Shown: positions 34,983-42,577 of the stretch, in pieces
Layout: each line of letters begins with the position of its first letter
How positions within the stretch are numbered: the first letter of the stretch is position 1
IMG/VR virus record: IMGVR_UViG_3300005731_000036
Coordinates: 1 to 42,577 of that record
DNA length: 42,577 bases
Source: a virus
Direction: 5' to 3' (one strand)
Position numbers and translations under genes: made by a program
Notes under the pieces: generated by a model
Database searches by the model: none
The model's input: the letters and a program-made list of their open reading frames with translations, nothing else
Told to the model about the DNA's origin: nothing

Positions 34983-35875
34983 TGCCGGGTCAGCCGCTTA
35001 TTCCCAGGTCTAGAACAAATCCGATTGGTCAAACCGCTAGGATGGCCCGTGCCAAGAAGGCCACCAACAAGCGACTTCGCCGGATCGAAAAGCAGCTACT
35101 GCGTGAGCTGGAGCGTATCCCTGTAGAGGTGCAGAACGGGCGCTTGCTGACGAATCAATTCTACGAGTATCTGATCAGCCTTGACGCTCTCAGGGCCATT
35201 ATCAACGTGCTAACGCAGAACCTACAGGACGTTGGCCAAGACGTGCTGGCAGAGCAGGTTAGGCAGGCATACATAGAAGGCACAGGCAAAGCTGTAGAGA
35301 ACCTGTCACGCATCTCTGACGACTACACCCGCACCATTACCCAAGTGCTATCATCTAGGCCCTGGCTGCGCCGTGCGGCCCTTGCTGCGTCTAGGGTGTT
35401 TGAGCTTATGGATGGTTTCTCTGGCGATATGGCTGCAGATCTAAGCCGGATACTGTTTCAGGCTGTGCAGGATGGCGTTTCTCCTAGGGTTGTCGCTAAG
35501 GATATTAGGGATAGGTTCGCCATCTCAAGAAGAAGAGCTGAACTTATTGCGCGTACGGAAATCACTATGAGTCTCCGCAGGGGGCGATATGATGAAGCTA
35601 GAGATGCAGAAGATAAGTTTGGTATCAGAGTAGCGCTAATCCATTACTCTGCGCTGATCCCTGGACGAACAAGGCAGACCCACGCCCGCAGGCATGGGCG
35701 AATTGTCACGATTGAAGAGCAAACAGAGTGGTACAGCAGAGACGGGAATTTCGCCAACTGCCTTTGCTCGAGTACAGAGGTTACCCTTGATGAGAGAGGT
35801 AACCCAATTCAAGGGCAAAAGCTTCTTGGCAGGCTTGAAGAGCAGAGAAAGGCGTTTATGGGCGCTGGGATTTAG
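34982..35875 (+). CDS. MuF-like minor head protein
   Basis: A 297-residue protein. The MuF pattern is in the C-terminal third: ELIARTEITMSLRRGRYDEA, then HARRHGRIVTIEEQTEWYSR and CLCSSTEV (R...H..L...W...C.C). The N-terminal half is helical and basic. Such proteins enter the head with the portal and may be ejected or help assembly. The 3' end overlaps an antisense gene by 20 bases. Confidence 0.87.
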   Translation: MPGQPLIPRSRTNPIGQTARMARAKKATNKRLRRIEKQLLRELERIPVEVQNGRLLTNQFYEYLISLDALRAIINVLTQNLQDVGQDVLAEQVRQAYIEGTGKAVENLSRISDDYTRTITQVLSSRPWLRRAALAASRVFELMDGFSGDMAADLSRILFQAVQDGVSPRVVAKDIRDRFAISRRRAELIARTEITMSLRRGRYDEARDAEDKFGIRVALIHYSALIPGRTRQTHARRHGRIVTIEEQTEWYSRDGNFANCLCSSTEVTLDERGNPIQGQKLLGRLEEQRKAFMGAGI

Positions 35876-36041
35876 GCTTGCCCACGGCAACAATCTCACT
35901 CCCGTTCCAAGACCATTCCATGCCTTCCAGTTGGTCAATAACTGATATTGGTGCGGTGATGGTAAATTCGCCTGACTTCACCCCGTTCATCCAGTCTCCC
36001 TTCCCGGAAAACTGGTCTAACATCTCCTGAAGTGTATTCAT
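35856..36041 (-). CDS. Hypothetical protein, end of the antisense cassette
   Basis: A 61-residue protein, helical at the N terminus (TLQEMLDQFSGKGDWMNGVK) and beta at the C terminus. GGAGGATAAGCG precedes the ATG in an ATGA overlap. Its 3' end overlaps the 3' end of the MuF gene, so no space is left for a terminator. Function unknown. Confidence 0.6.
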   Translation of the reverse strand: MNTLQEMLDQFSGKGDWMNGVKSGEFTITAPISVIDQLEGMEWSWNGSEIVAVGKPKSQRP

Positions 36042-36196
36042 CGCTTATCCTCCATCCCAAACGCAATAAGCACCCCGATAGGCCCCAGCAGGAACCCCAG
36101 CAGCGCAGCCATGCCAGCCTTGCTAGGCGCTCGCTTCTCTGCAACCATGTATGCAAACGCTGCACAGGCGATCCAAATCAGTACAAAAATTCCCAT
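36038..36196 (-). CDS. 52-residue membrane protein
   Basis: Two membrane helices (GIFVLIWIACAAFAYMVAEK and AALLGFLLGPIGVLIAFGM) joined by a short basic turn, a compact hairpin like many small phage inner-membrane proteins. Coupled on both sides by overlapping codons. Function unknown. Confidence 0.65.
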   Translation of the reverse strand: MGIFVLIWIACAAFAYMVAEKRAPSKAGMAALLGFLLGPIGVLIAFGMEDKR

Positions 36197-36453
36197 TAGT
36201 CTTTCTCCTTGCGGCGTCTATCCTTAGATTTGTGAGTCTCCCACCAGTGGATCAGCTCAGCCTCTTGCAAGCCCACTTCCTCCCAGTCCATTGCCAAGAT
36301 GAGGTCTGTGGTCCGCCCGGTTGCATCCATGACGGTCATAATCCCGCACAGCAGGGCCTCTAGTCTGGCTGTCTTGTCTTGTTGTTCGCTAAGCTGGCGC
36401 TGATAGTAGGAGCTGTTTCCAGTGTCGTGGTCTCTTGAATCATAGCAGGGCAT
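36196..36453 (-). CDS. Coiled-coil protein of the antisense cassette
   Basis: An 85-residue protein with YYQRQLSEQQDKTARLEALL, a likely coiled coil, and a highly basic end (THKSKDRRRKEKD). GGAGG is six bases before the ATG; a GTG sits one codon upstream. The stop overlaps the next ATG as TAATG. Function unknown. Confidence 0.6.
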   Translation of the reverse strand: MPCYDSRDHDTGNSSYYQRQLSEQQDKTARLEALLCGIMTVMDATGRTTDLILAMDWEEVGLQEAELIHWWETHKSKDRRRKEKD

Positions 36454-36484
36454 CACTTCCCTCCATAAGCTTTAATGTTGTGCA

Positions 36485-36931
36485 TCACAGGCTTTTGTCT
36501 ATGTGTCGCTGATGTTGAACCCTTAGCATTCTCCTGATGCGTTTAGCGCACCACCTGACAAGCTTCTCTTTAGACTCCAGCCTCTTAATCCTGCCTTCAA
36601 GATGTTTGATTTTCTTATTGGCCTCTCTGAGTTCGCTTGTGTCTTGCAGCTTTCTTATCACAGCCTCTAACGTTTGCCCGTCAAACGCTGGAACCCTCTG
36701 CGACAATACTCTTTCTGCTGTACCGTCGTGATCGCCAGCTTCCAACCTGCAATTTAGCCTGGATCTTTCTGCCTCCTGCTCTAGGGCCAACCTCTCTCTT
36801 ATCGGTTTGATAACCTCATCTTGAAAGTGGGCAGATACAGAATCCTGTACATATTTTACATAGTCGATAAATGCGCGGCGGTCTTTTTCGCTGCCCTCTG
36901 TTTTGCCAAAAATCATGTCCTCGAAACTCAT
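36485..36931 (-). CDS. Long coiled-coil protein
   Basis: A 148-residue protein; from about residue 85 an extended coiled coil (LEAVIRKLQDTSELREANKK, ending LRVQHQRHIDKSL), with an acidic/basic pattern before it. The ATG overlaps the upstream stop as TGATG. It may be an oligomeric accessory or regulatory protein. Family not recognised. Confidence 0.6.
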   Translation of the reverse strand: MSFEDMIFGKTEGSEKDRRAFIDYVKYVQDSVSAHFQDEVIKPIRERLALEQEAERSRLNCRLEAGDHDGTAERVLSQRVPAFDGQTLEAVIRKLQDTSELREANKKIKHLEGRIKRLESKEKLVRWCAKRIRRMLRVQHQRHIDKSL

Positions 36932-37128
36932 CACTTCTCCCCAAATGCCTTGATATTATGCATAAGGGCGGCACAAGCGAAGGCTAGCACCCTATCACCG
37001 CCCCGTTTCTTCATCCGGTAGTACGTTGCTCTACTCACTCCAAGCCGCAAAAGCATGTCCCTGTCCCTAATGGGTCCATAGGTTGCACGGTAATCGGCTA
37101 GGAACTGCAAGAATTCATCTTTTGTCAT
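36931..37128 (-). CDS. HTH DNA-binding protein heading the antisense cassette
   Basis: A 65-residue protein with FLQFLADYRATYGPIRDRDM and LLRLGVSRATYYRMKKRGGD, a helix-turn-helix that resembles small phage regulators with a Y..... R..D...LGVSR.T.YR pattern. A promoter precedes it. It may control the cassette and possibly the divergent capsid operon promoter about 90 bases away. Confidence 0.65.
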   Translation of the reverse strand: MTKDEFLQFLADYRATYGPIRDRDMLLRLGVSRATYYRMKKRGGDRVLAFACAALMHNIKAFGEK

Positions 37129-37134
37129 GGGGTG

Positions 37135-37163
37135 AATATAGGGCCAAGAGTATCACAATGCAA
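37135..37163 (-). promoter_or_regulatory. Promoter of the antisense cassette
   Basis: TTGCAT and TATATT with a 17-base spacer; the -10 box is close to consensus and ends seven bases before the ATG, which suggests a very short leader or a slightly different start site. Confidence 0.45.
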
Positions 37164-37230
37164 CAATATTATCCATATTAATGGCAAGTAGACGCATACT
37201 GATACTGCAAGCCATTGATAACGCTTAGGG

Positions 37231-37259
37231 TTCACAAATGTTAAGTTGCCTGTTATATT
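37231..37259 (+). promoter_or_regulatory. Promoter of the capsid operon
   Basis: TTCACA and TATATT with 17 bases between, both five of six to consensus, 24 bases before the protease gene. It restarts rightward transcription after the antisense cassette. Confidence 0.65.
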
Positions 37260-37282
37260 CTAACAAACAAGATGGGGTTAGT

Positions 37283-38836
37283 ATGCCAAGACCTAGGCCC
37301 GATGAAGAGCGTGACGCTTTTCTTGACAGATGCATGGAGAGTGACGAGGCGGTTAGCGATTTTCCTAACCGTTCGCAGCGCTTCGCCGTGTGCCAATCGT
37401 TCTGGGAGCGCCGGAACAACCAAGATGACATCAACTTCACCCCGCCGCAGGGAGTAAGATCCGCTGCCCGCCGTGGAATTGAGATGCATGAGGATGGCAA
37501 GTCAGGTGACGGAATCGAGCCTGGAACCATTCGCATTGCACGGAAGCTTGCGGCTGGTGAGGCTATCTCTGAGGAGCAGGCCCGTAAGGGTAATAGGTTC
37601 TGGGGACGGAATGAGCGCTTTCTTAGTGAGCCAAAGGACAGCCCTGCATATGTCTCAGCCCTCCTGTGGGGTGGACGTCCTGGCATGTCTTGGTATCGCA
37701 AGCTCTTTCGCCAGCTAGAGGCGCGAAAAGGAAAGTCAAATATGAGTGACGGTCAACAGGTACGTGTCAACATTAAGTCACGGGTCAACGCTGCTAACAT
37801 CATGCGAGGTGAGCGGAACGGGCGAGAGGTTATCATTGTCCCATCGGCGACCCTGCCTGATGACGTGGTGATGAACAACATCAAGTACCCGGCGGAAGAG
37901 ATCGAGGCTAGCTTTCGCAGCCTGAATCAAACGCCCGCGCCTTTGGGTCACCCTGTAGACGAGAACGGCGACTTTATGTCAGCCACCTCTGGCGATGGTC
38001 TAAACGGGTTCTATGTCGGCGCATTCAATGAGAACGCCCGCCGCCGCGATGGCCGGGTATTCGTTGACAAGATCATTGATGTTGAGATGGCCAATGCGCT
38101 GGACCGTGGCAAGCGGTTGATTGAGGCGCTGAACCAAGGCGACCCCATCCACACTTCAACAGGGCTTCTCTGCAATATTGAGGAAGCCGGACCGGACGAT
38201 GGGTGCGACTTCATTGCCCGCAATATTATTTTCGACCATGACGCCATTCTCCTAGACGAGACAGGCGCGGCCACCCCAGAGCAGGGCGTAGGCATGATGG
38301 TCAACAAGGCTCTCGATAGCGAGGGCAACAAGATTAGCGTCTACAATTGCGAGATTGACGGCGTTGATGAGGTTCTTTCAGAGCCTCAGAAGGTGGGCTT
38401 GCTCCACCAAATCAAGACCGCCATCAAGGATGCACTCGCGCCTGAGCGGAAACCCGAAACAAACTCAGATGAGGTTGATATGACTGATACAGTCGATAAA
38501 GCCCAGTTTGACGAACTTTCCGCCAAGGTAAATGCTCTGGCTGAAACTCTCGACGGACTGGACTTCAAGTCTGCGCTGAATGAAGCGCTGGAGCCGATCA
38601 CCGAAAAGGTTGACGGTCTGGTCTCTGCCAGCAACGCCGAAAAGGACGCAAAGCGCAACGCACTTGTTGAGCGTGTCGTCAATAAGGGCATGTTGGAGGC
38701 AGATGTGGCCAAGGAAACCCCTATCGCTGCTCTGGAAGCAATGCTGGCCAATACTGGCGGCCCTGCTGCTGGTTTTATGAATGGGTTTGACCCCAAGCCT
38801 GAAACTGGCCTCAAGCGCGAACTGCCGGAGGATTAA
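37283..38836 (+). CDS. Prohead protease with N-terminal add-on and C-terminal scaffold
   Basis: A 517-residue protein in three parts. Residues 1-145 carry small conserved domains (ERDAFLDRCMESDEAVSDFP; RRGIEMHEDGKSGDGIEPGT) often fused to phage proteases. Residues about 160-350 are a DUF2213-type protease (TPAPLGHPVDENGDFMS with a candidate His, then IHTSTGLL with a candidate Ser). Residues about 400-517 are coiled-coil scaffold (AKVNALAETLDGLDFKSALN). It shapes the procapsid and then digests the scaffold. Start chosen at ATG 37283 by comparison with the family; the frame is open from 37238. Confidence 0.85.
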   Translation: MPRPRPDEERDAFLDRCMESDEAVSDFPNRSQRFAVCQSFWERRNNQDDINFTPPQGVRSAARRGIEMHEDGKSGDGIEPGTIRIARKLAAGEAISEEQARKGNRFWGRNERFLSEPKDSPAYVSALLWGGRPGMSWYRKLFRQLEARKGKSNMSDGQQVRVNIKSRVNAANIMRGERNGREVIIVPSATLPDDVVMNNIKYPAEEIEASFRSLNQTPAPLGHPVDENGDFMSATSGDGLNGFYVGAFNENARRRDGRVFVDKIIDVEMANALDRGKRLIEALNQGDPIHTSTGLLCNIEEAGPDDGCDFIARNIIFDHDAILLDETGAATPEQGVGMMVNKALDSEGNKISVYNCEIDGVDEVLSEPQKVGLLHQIKTAIKDALAPERKPETNSDEVDMTDTVDKAQFDELSAKVNALAETLDGLDFKSALNEALEPITEKVDGLVSASNAEKDAKRNALVERVVNKGMLEADVAKETPIAALEAMLANTGGPAAGFMNGFDPKPETGLKRELPED

Positions 38837-38839
38837 TCA

Positions 38840-39292
38840 ATGGCTCGTTACGGAACTATCTTTGCTGGCGGCATCACCAAGACTATGCCACCTAGCTTGA
38901 ACCGCGATGTTGACGTGGCACTTGCGCCCGGCACCATCTGCACCTTGAACGGTGATCAGGAATTTGTTGCTCATGCCACGCAAGGTGTTCGCGGCTCTTT
39001 CTTCATCTTGGCTGAGGGCTACCTGACCCAGGATGACACTGACACCAACATTCCAGCAAACGAAACCGGTGTGGGTTACTACCCGCTTGATGACAAGTTC
39101 TTCTATGTGCTTGTCGAGACCGGAACCAGCGTTGTAAATGAGGTTACTCTACTGACTTCTAACGGCTCTGGTGCACTTGAGATTGCCGCCAGCGGTGACG
39201 AAGTGCTTTTCGTTGCGGCTGAGACCTACAACAACACGACCGGCTCTAACCAACTGGTTGCAGTTCGTCCATACAAAGGGAGCGTTGCATAA
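38840..39292 (+). CDS. Probable head decoration protein
   Basis: A 150-residue, beta-rich protein (VDVALAPGTICTLNGDQEFV, later EVLFVAAETYNNTTG) between protease and capsid, the position of lambda gpD-type decoration proteins. It follows the protease by three bases and overlaps the capsid start by TAATG. The sequence is not clearly gpD-like, so the role is inferred from position. Confidence 0.65.
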   Translation: MARYGTIFAGGITKTMPPSLNRDVDVALAPGTICTLNGDQEFVAHATQGVRGSFFILAEGYLTQDDTDTNIPANETGVGYYPLDDKFFYVLVETGTSVVNEVTLLTSNGSGALEIAASGDEVLFVAAETYNNTTGSNQLVAVRPYKGSVA

Positions 39293-40359
39293 TGTCGGCC
39301 CCTAAGTTCAATTTCTACCCGAACAAGAAACTGTTTGATGGCATCACTGGCGGCGCACATCTCGCCAATCGCTACCAAGAGGCTCTTGATTCCCGCGACC
39401 ACTTCAACACCAACGAATGCATGCGATTCGGCAACCAAGCGGCCCTGTTGCCTGACGATGCTTGGCGTGAGGTGGACGAAGTAACCATGCGCGTTCTGCG
39501 TGAGGATGAAGGTCAGGCGTATATGCAGGATCTGATGCCCATGGCCCGCGCTGTGGATATCGGCAAGACTGCGCATGTCTACCGGACCTCTTCTGACCTG
39601 TCCAACCGGGTTAACATTTCGATGAATGGTCAGGAACCGACCCTTCGCGATAAGGTCAACTACGAGTTCAACGGCCACCCAATCCCGATCTTTGACACCG
39701 GGTACGGCCTGAACTGGCGCGAATGGCGTGGTATGCAGTCGGAAGGCTTTGATGGCATCTCTGATGACCAGGAAGCCGCTGTGGCCAATGTTGAGCAGGT
39801 CGCGGCTCAGTATGTCCTGAACGGTGACACCTCCATTAACGTGGGCGGTTACATCGGTTATGGCATCAAGAACCACCCAGAGACCAACGTCATGGACCTG
39901 GATGCTTCTGGCTTCAACATTGATCTGTCCAGCTTTGCTACCACTTCGGATGCTATCGAGGACTTCTTTGTTCGAGACTTCCGCCAGATCATGCACAACA
40001 ACCTGATCATGGGCGCGATGAATATCTACATTTCGCCTGAGATTGAGCGCCGCTGGTCTCGTAGCTACTCTGGGTCTTCGGGCTTCAAGGGCGGCACCAT
40101 GATGGACTTCCTGATGGGCTTGCCCTTCATCAACGACATCAAAATGACCTACGAGCTGGATGGCAACGAGTTCTTTGCTTATCCCCTGATGCCGAAGTAC
40201 ATCCGCCCTCTGATGGGTATGGCAATGACCACCATTGCTATTCCTCGCGTCCAGATGACCGATGATTACAACTTCCGCGTTATGAAGGCACTGGGTCTTG
40301 AGATCCGCGCGGATGCGAATTCTCGCTCTGGTGTTATCTATGGCGCAGAGATTGCCTAA
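39292..40359 (+). CDS. Major capsid protein
   Basis: A 355-residue protein of the HK97-fold group related to Enc34-type/linocin-like capsids (DUF6260-like): N-terminal LFDGITGGAHLANRYQEALD, the middle DTGYGLNWREWRGMQSEGFD and AAQYVLNGDTSINVGG, and a C-terminal VQMTDDYNFRVMKALGLEIR. Such capsids place the protein after a separate protease/scaffold. A 63-base gap with a small hairpin follows. Confidence 0.88.
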   Translation: MSAPKFNFYPNKKLFDGITGGAHLANRYQEALDSRDHFNTNECMRFGNQAALLPDDAWREVDEVTMRVLREDEGQAYMQDLMPMARAVDIGKTAHVYRTSSDLSNRVNISMNGQEPTLRDKVNYEFNGHPIPIFDTGYGLNWREWRGMQSEGFDGISDDQEAAVANVEQVAAQYVLNGDTSINVGGYIGYGIKNHPETNVMDLDASGFNIDLSSFATTSDAIEDFFVRDFRQIMHNNLIMGAMNIYISPEIERRWSRSYSGSSGFKGGTMMDFLMGLPFINDIKMTYELDGNEFFAYPLMPKYIRPLMGMAMTTIAIPRVQMTDDYNFRVMKALGLEIRADANSRSGVIYGAEIA

Positions 40360-40422
40360 CCCAACTGGCGGGGGCTGTAATGGCCCCTGCTACCCACTCA
40401 AGCCCCAATAAGGAATAAGCAA

Positions 40423-40821
40423 ATGGCTGTAGAAGTAGAAGTGATTGGCAAGAACTATTGGTCTCGACGCAATGGCGTTGTCCAGCGCCTCCCTGTAGGC
40501 ACTAAGATGGTAGTTAAGGGCGTTCCTGAAGCGCTTAAGGACAAATTGAGGGTCATCAAGGAAGTTGACGATGGTCAGCTTATTGTGAATGACAACCCAG
40601 AGGCATCCAAGCTTCGAGCAGAGGGTAAAGTTGCCGCTGCTGACAAGCTGATGTCAGAAGAGAATGAACGTAAGGCCGCTGCCGATACCGGCGATGAGGA
40701 GCTTGACAATCTTCGCGCGTCCTACACCGAATTGACTGGCGATGAGCCAGATAAACGATGGAAAGCCAAGACTATCATCGCAAAAATTGATGAAGCCGCT
40801 GGCAAGACTTTGGAGGCCTAA
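40423..40821 (+). CDS. Head-associated protein with HeH/LEM-like end
   Basis: A 132-residue protein. The N terminus is beta (VEVIGKNYWSRRNGVVQRLP), the centre acidic and helical, and the last 35 residues (LDNLRASYTELTGDEPDKRW) form a small HeH/Rho-N-like helix-extended-loop-helix motif common in phage head genes downstream of the capsid. AAGGAATAAGCAA precedes the ATG. Possibly a head completion or minor head protein. Confidence 0.6.
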   Translation: MAVEVEVIGKNYWSRRNGVVQRLPVGTKMVVKGVPEALKDKLRVIKEVDDGQLIVNDNPEASKLRAEGKVAAADKLMSEENERKAAADTGDEELDNLRASYTELTGDEPDKRWKAKTIIAKIDEAAGKTLEA

Positions 40822-40824
40822 GAT

Positions 40825-41226
40825 ATGGCAATCCCCTACTGGTTCAGAGATGGCACAGCCCAAGACAGCACAACTATCCTGCCGGTAGCGGGAAACCCAA
40901 CTTATACCATTACAGGAATGGACCTGACATATTCGATTGGTAACTGCGTGGTTATCTTTACCGATGCGTCAGGGACACCTGTAACCCCAACTGGTGGAAC
41001 TATCCGTTTCGAGGCTACCCCCATTGAAGGTCAGTGGCTGGAGCCTCCCGCTGAAATGACGATTGACGCAACCACAGTTATTGCTGCCTCTGATGGCGGG
41101 GGAACTGGGCTGGCGACCTATACGCTGCCCTCCTTTGACGGGCCAGTCCAGGCGGCTCGCATTATCCTAACCGGAGTGACAGGGGCAACTCATGTCCGCT
41201 CATATCACTGGCGAGCCAGCACTTGA
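40825..41226 (+). CDS. Hypothetical virion protein
   Basis: A 133-residue, beta-rich protein (YWFRDGTAQDSTTILPVAGN; then GGTIRFEATPIEGQWLEPPA), likely a single Ig-like or jelly-roll domain exposed on the particle. Three bases separate it from the preceding gene, and it overlaps the next start by TTGA. No family assigned. Confidence 0.6.
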   Translation: MAIPYWFRDGTAQDSTTILPVAGNPTYTITGMDLTYSIGNCVVIFTDASGTPVTPTGGTIRFEATPIEGQWLEPPAEMTIDATTVIAASDGGGTGLATYTLPSFDGPVQAARIILTGVTGATHVRSYHWRAST

Positions 41227-42530
41227 CCTATCCGGCGGCAAGAAACAGGCGGCGCAGGGGGCCATCTTATGGCGGTGGCTCCGGTGGTTCTGGGGTTTGC
41301 TCTGGCGCTTCCCCGGCCTTGCTGCACCTCGACCCTGTGGCAAACCGCTATTACACGCGCACAGATGGGCAGATTGGGGTTACATCTCACCCCTTTGCGG
41401 ACCTGCTGACCTTTACTGGCCCAGCGGGGCGAACCTACGTAAACGCAGCGGGGCGGATCGTCACCGCTGGTTTGAATGTGCCTAGGATCGAAAACTATAT
41501 CGACACGGGGTCTGGACTGTTTAACGCAGGACAGTTGTTTGAAAGTGAAGCGCGTACTAACCTTATAATCCGTTCCGAAGAATTTGACCTGTGGGGCGGC
41601 GGGGGAGCGGTCACGGTTACAACCAATACCCACATTTCCCCAGACGGAAATATGACCGCAGACACGCTAACCTCTGGCGGTGGTTCTACCGACTTTCTTA
41701 TCAGGAGTGGTGTTGCAAGTGACGGGCAGGTCAAGTCTATGTATGCAAGAACTGTATCGGGAACCGGAACGGTTGCAATTCTAGGCCACAACTCAGTTGG
41801 TGCAGCGCTAACTACCCTTACCGAGGAATGGCAGCGGTTTGACCTGCCCGTAGATACCGCAGAGACAGGTGGCACAAATTTCTACGCTGTGGATTTCAGG
41901 GCCGGTGATCTTACCGAGATTGTTGTCTGGGGAGCGCAGCTCGAAACCGGGGAAAACCCCAGCTCGTACATCGAGACTGAGGCGGCTGCCGTCACCCTAG
42001 CCGGTGAGACCATGCAGATTGATCCAGCAGTTTTGCAAGCGGCCCTTGGCGTAACCATGCCTGCCGCCTTATCGGGCGCGATGAGCACCTACATAACTTA
42101 TGCCGACTTGAACGCTGCCAATCAGGTCACGATATACGACCACAGGGCAGATGCAAACAACCGCATGACGGTCACTCTCAGCACGGACGGGGCAAGCACT
42201 GGCCTGTTTACCTTGACAATGGTCAATGGTGGCGTCTCGGCCTCTGTTTCTGCTCCGGTGCAGATCATGCCTGGAACAAACGTGGCCGCGAATGTTGCAT
42301 GGTATGCAGACGCCGCAGGGATAAACATTGCGGTGAACGGTTCCGCTGCAACCGAGGTGGCAACCGCCATAGGGTTGCCAAATTTGATTGGTGCCGATGT
42401 TGATCTAGCGACCGACTTTAACGGCAGCATTTTACATACCACAATCACTGCTGACAATCTGGAAGTCGCAGGCATTCAAGACGCAACAACTACCGGCTCT
42501 GGGTTTAACCCCCTGTGTCCATTCGACTAG
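41223..42530 (+). CDS. Head spike/fibre-like protein with carbohydrate-binding pattern
   Basis: A 435-residue protein. After a Gly/Arg-rich N terminus, residues 35-230 show a pattern common to phage spike and lectin-like proteins: FESEARTNLIIRSEEFDLWG, then SPDGNMTADTLTSG and VVWGAQLETGENPSSYIET. The C-terminal 180 residues are another beta sandwich. It may bind polysaccharide from the head surface. TTG at 41223 overlaps the previous stop; the N terminus resembles that of the next small gene, which supports this start although the ribosome site is weak. Confidence 0.7.
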   Translation: MTYPAARNRRRRGPSYGGGSGGSGVCSGASPALLHLDPVANRYYTRTDGQIGVTSHPFADLLTFTGPAGRTYVNAAGRIVTAGLNVPRIENYIDTGSGLFNAGQLFESEARTNLIIRSEEFDLWGGGGAVTVTTNTHISPDGNMTADTLTSGGGSTDFLIRSGVASDGQVKSMYARTVSGTGTVAILGHNSVGAALTTLTEEWQRFDLPVDTAETGGTNFYAVDFRAGDLTEIVVWGAQLETGENPSSYIETEAAAVTLAGETMQIDPAVLQAALGVTMPAALSGAMSTYITYADLNAANQVTIYDHRADANNRMTVTLSTDGASTGLFTLTMVNGGVSASVSAPVQIMPGTNVAANVAWYADAAGINIAVNGSAATEVATAIGLPNLIGADVDLATDFNGSILHTTITADNLEVAGIQDATTTGSGFNPLCPFD

Positions 42531-42538
42531 GAGTAAGT

Positions 42539-42577
42539 AAACATGCCATATCCATCAAGCGGCGGAACAGGCGGTGG
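42539..42577. repeat. Terminal direct repeat, right copy
   Basis: Identical to bases 1-39. The ATG at 42543 is the true start, with its ribosome site upstream, of the small gene that continues at base 5. Confidence 0.9.

Noticed and set aside
40360-40422. GGGGC/GCCCC hairpin after the capsid gene
   Set aside because: No T-run follows, and downstream head genes have no promoter of their own, so I do not call it a terminator; it may trim expression after the capsid gene.
1-42577. Integrase, excisionase, partition, toxin-antitoxin or restriction-modification genes
   Set aside because: None could be recognised; small unknown genes could hide such functions, but no motif supports it.

Overview
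The window reads as one essentially complete genome of a tailed double-stranded DNA phage with a siphovirus layout. It contains terminase, portal, MuF-like protein, protease/scaffold, capsid, head completion, tail tube, frameshifted tail chaperones, tape measure, tail tip, fibre and lysis genes. The same 39 bases occur at both ends (1-39 and 42539-42577), so the sequence is a circular assembly opened inside a small structural gene. No integrase, excisionase or partition gene was seen. The host is probably an alphaproteobacterium: there is a GapR-type protein (a group typical of that class), and several small proteins look like those of alphaproteobacterial phages. This host assignment is an inference.

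Layout. (1) Rightward late region, 37283 through the circle joint to 13775: protease/scaffold, decoration-type protein, capsid, spike-like protein, head-tail connectors, tail genes, a receptor-binding fibre, then lysis (a membrane-anchored M15 peptidase, small membrane proteins and an embedded spanin-like pair). (2) Leftward block, 17884 to 13922: small unknown proteins plus a recombination module (ERF annealase, NinB, NinG/Ref-like HNH, GapR). (3) A divergent control region near 17.9-18.0 kb with an operator-like palindrome and a Cro/CI-like regulator. (4) Rightward early genes 18005-21087 (SSB, winged helix, HTH, VRR-NUC nuclease). (5) A leftward four-gene block 22212-21255 and a rightward block 22313-23816, divided by facing promoters. 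(6) A leftward cluster of five tRNA genes at 24124-24503 with its own promoter and terminator. (7) Replication region 25461-28234: HNH nuclease, O-like initiator, probable partner, a lone DnaA domain IV and two remarkable repeat sets. (8) Accessory genes 28231-31166 including a ClpP-like lipoprotein. (9) Packaging and head genes 31234-35875 (TerS, TerL, an HNH homing-type gene, portal, MuF). (10) A five-gene antisense cassette 37128-35856 with its own promoter, lodged between the MuF gene and the protease gene.

Replication probably depends on host helicase and polymerase, because neither is encoded. The likely origin lies inside the initiator gene, as in lambda O: eight CGGGACA iterons, mostly on an 11-base period. 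Just upstream, ten CCGCGG palindromes are packed into 562 bases, while I found only one elsewhere. Other points of interest are an HNH gene whose removal between 5-base GCGTC repeats exactly restores a 58-residue reading frame, a textbook A AAA AAG slippery site in the tail chaperone gene, and two neighbouring Arg tRNAs with shortened D-arm regions.

All calls come from reading the sequence and from knowledge of protein families; no database search or computation was run.
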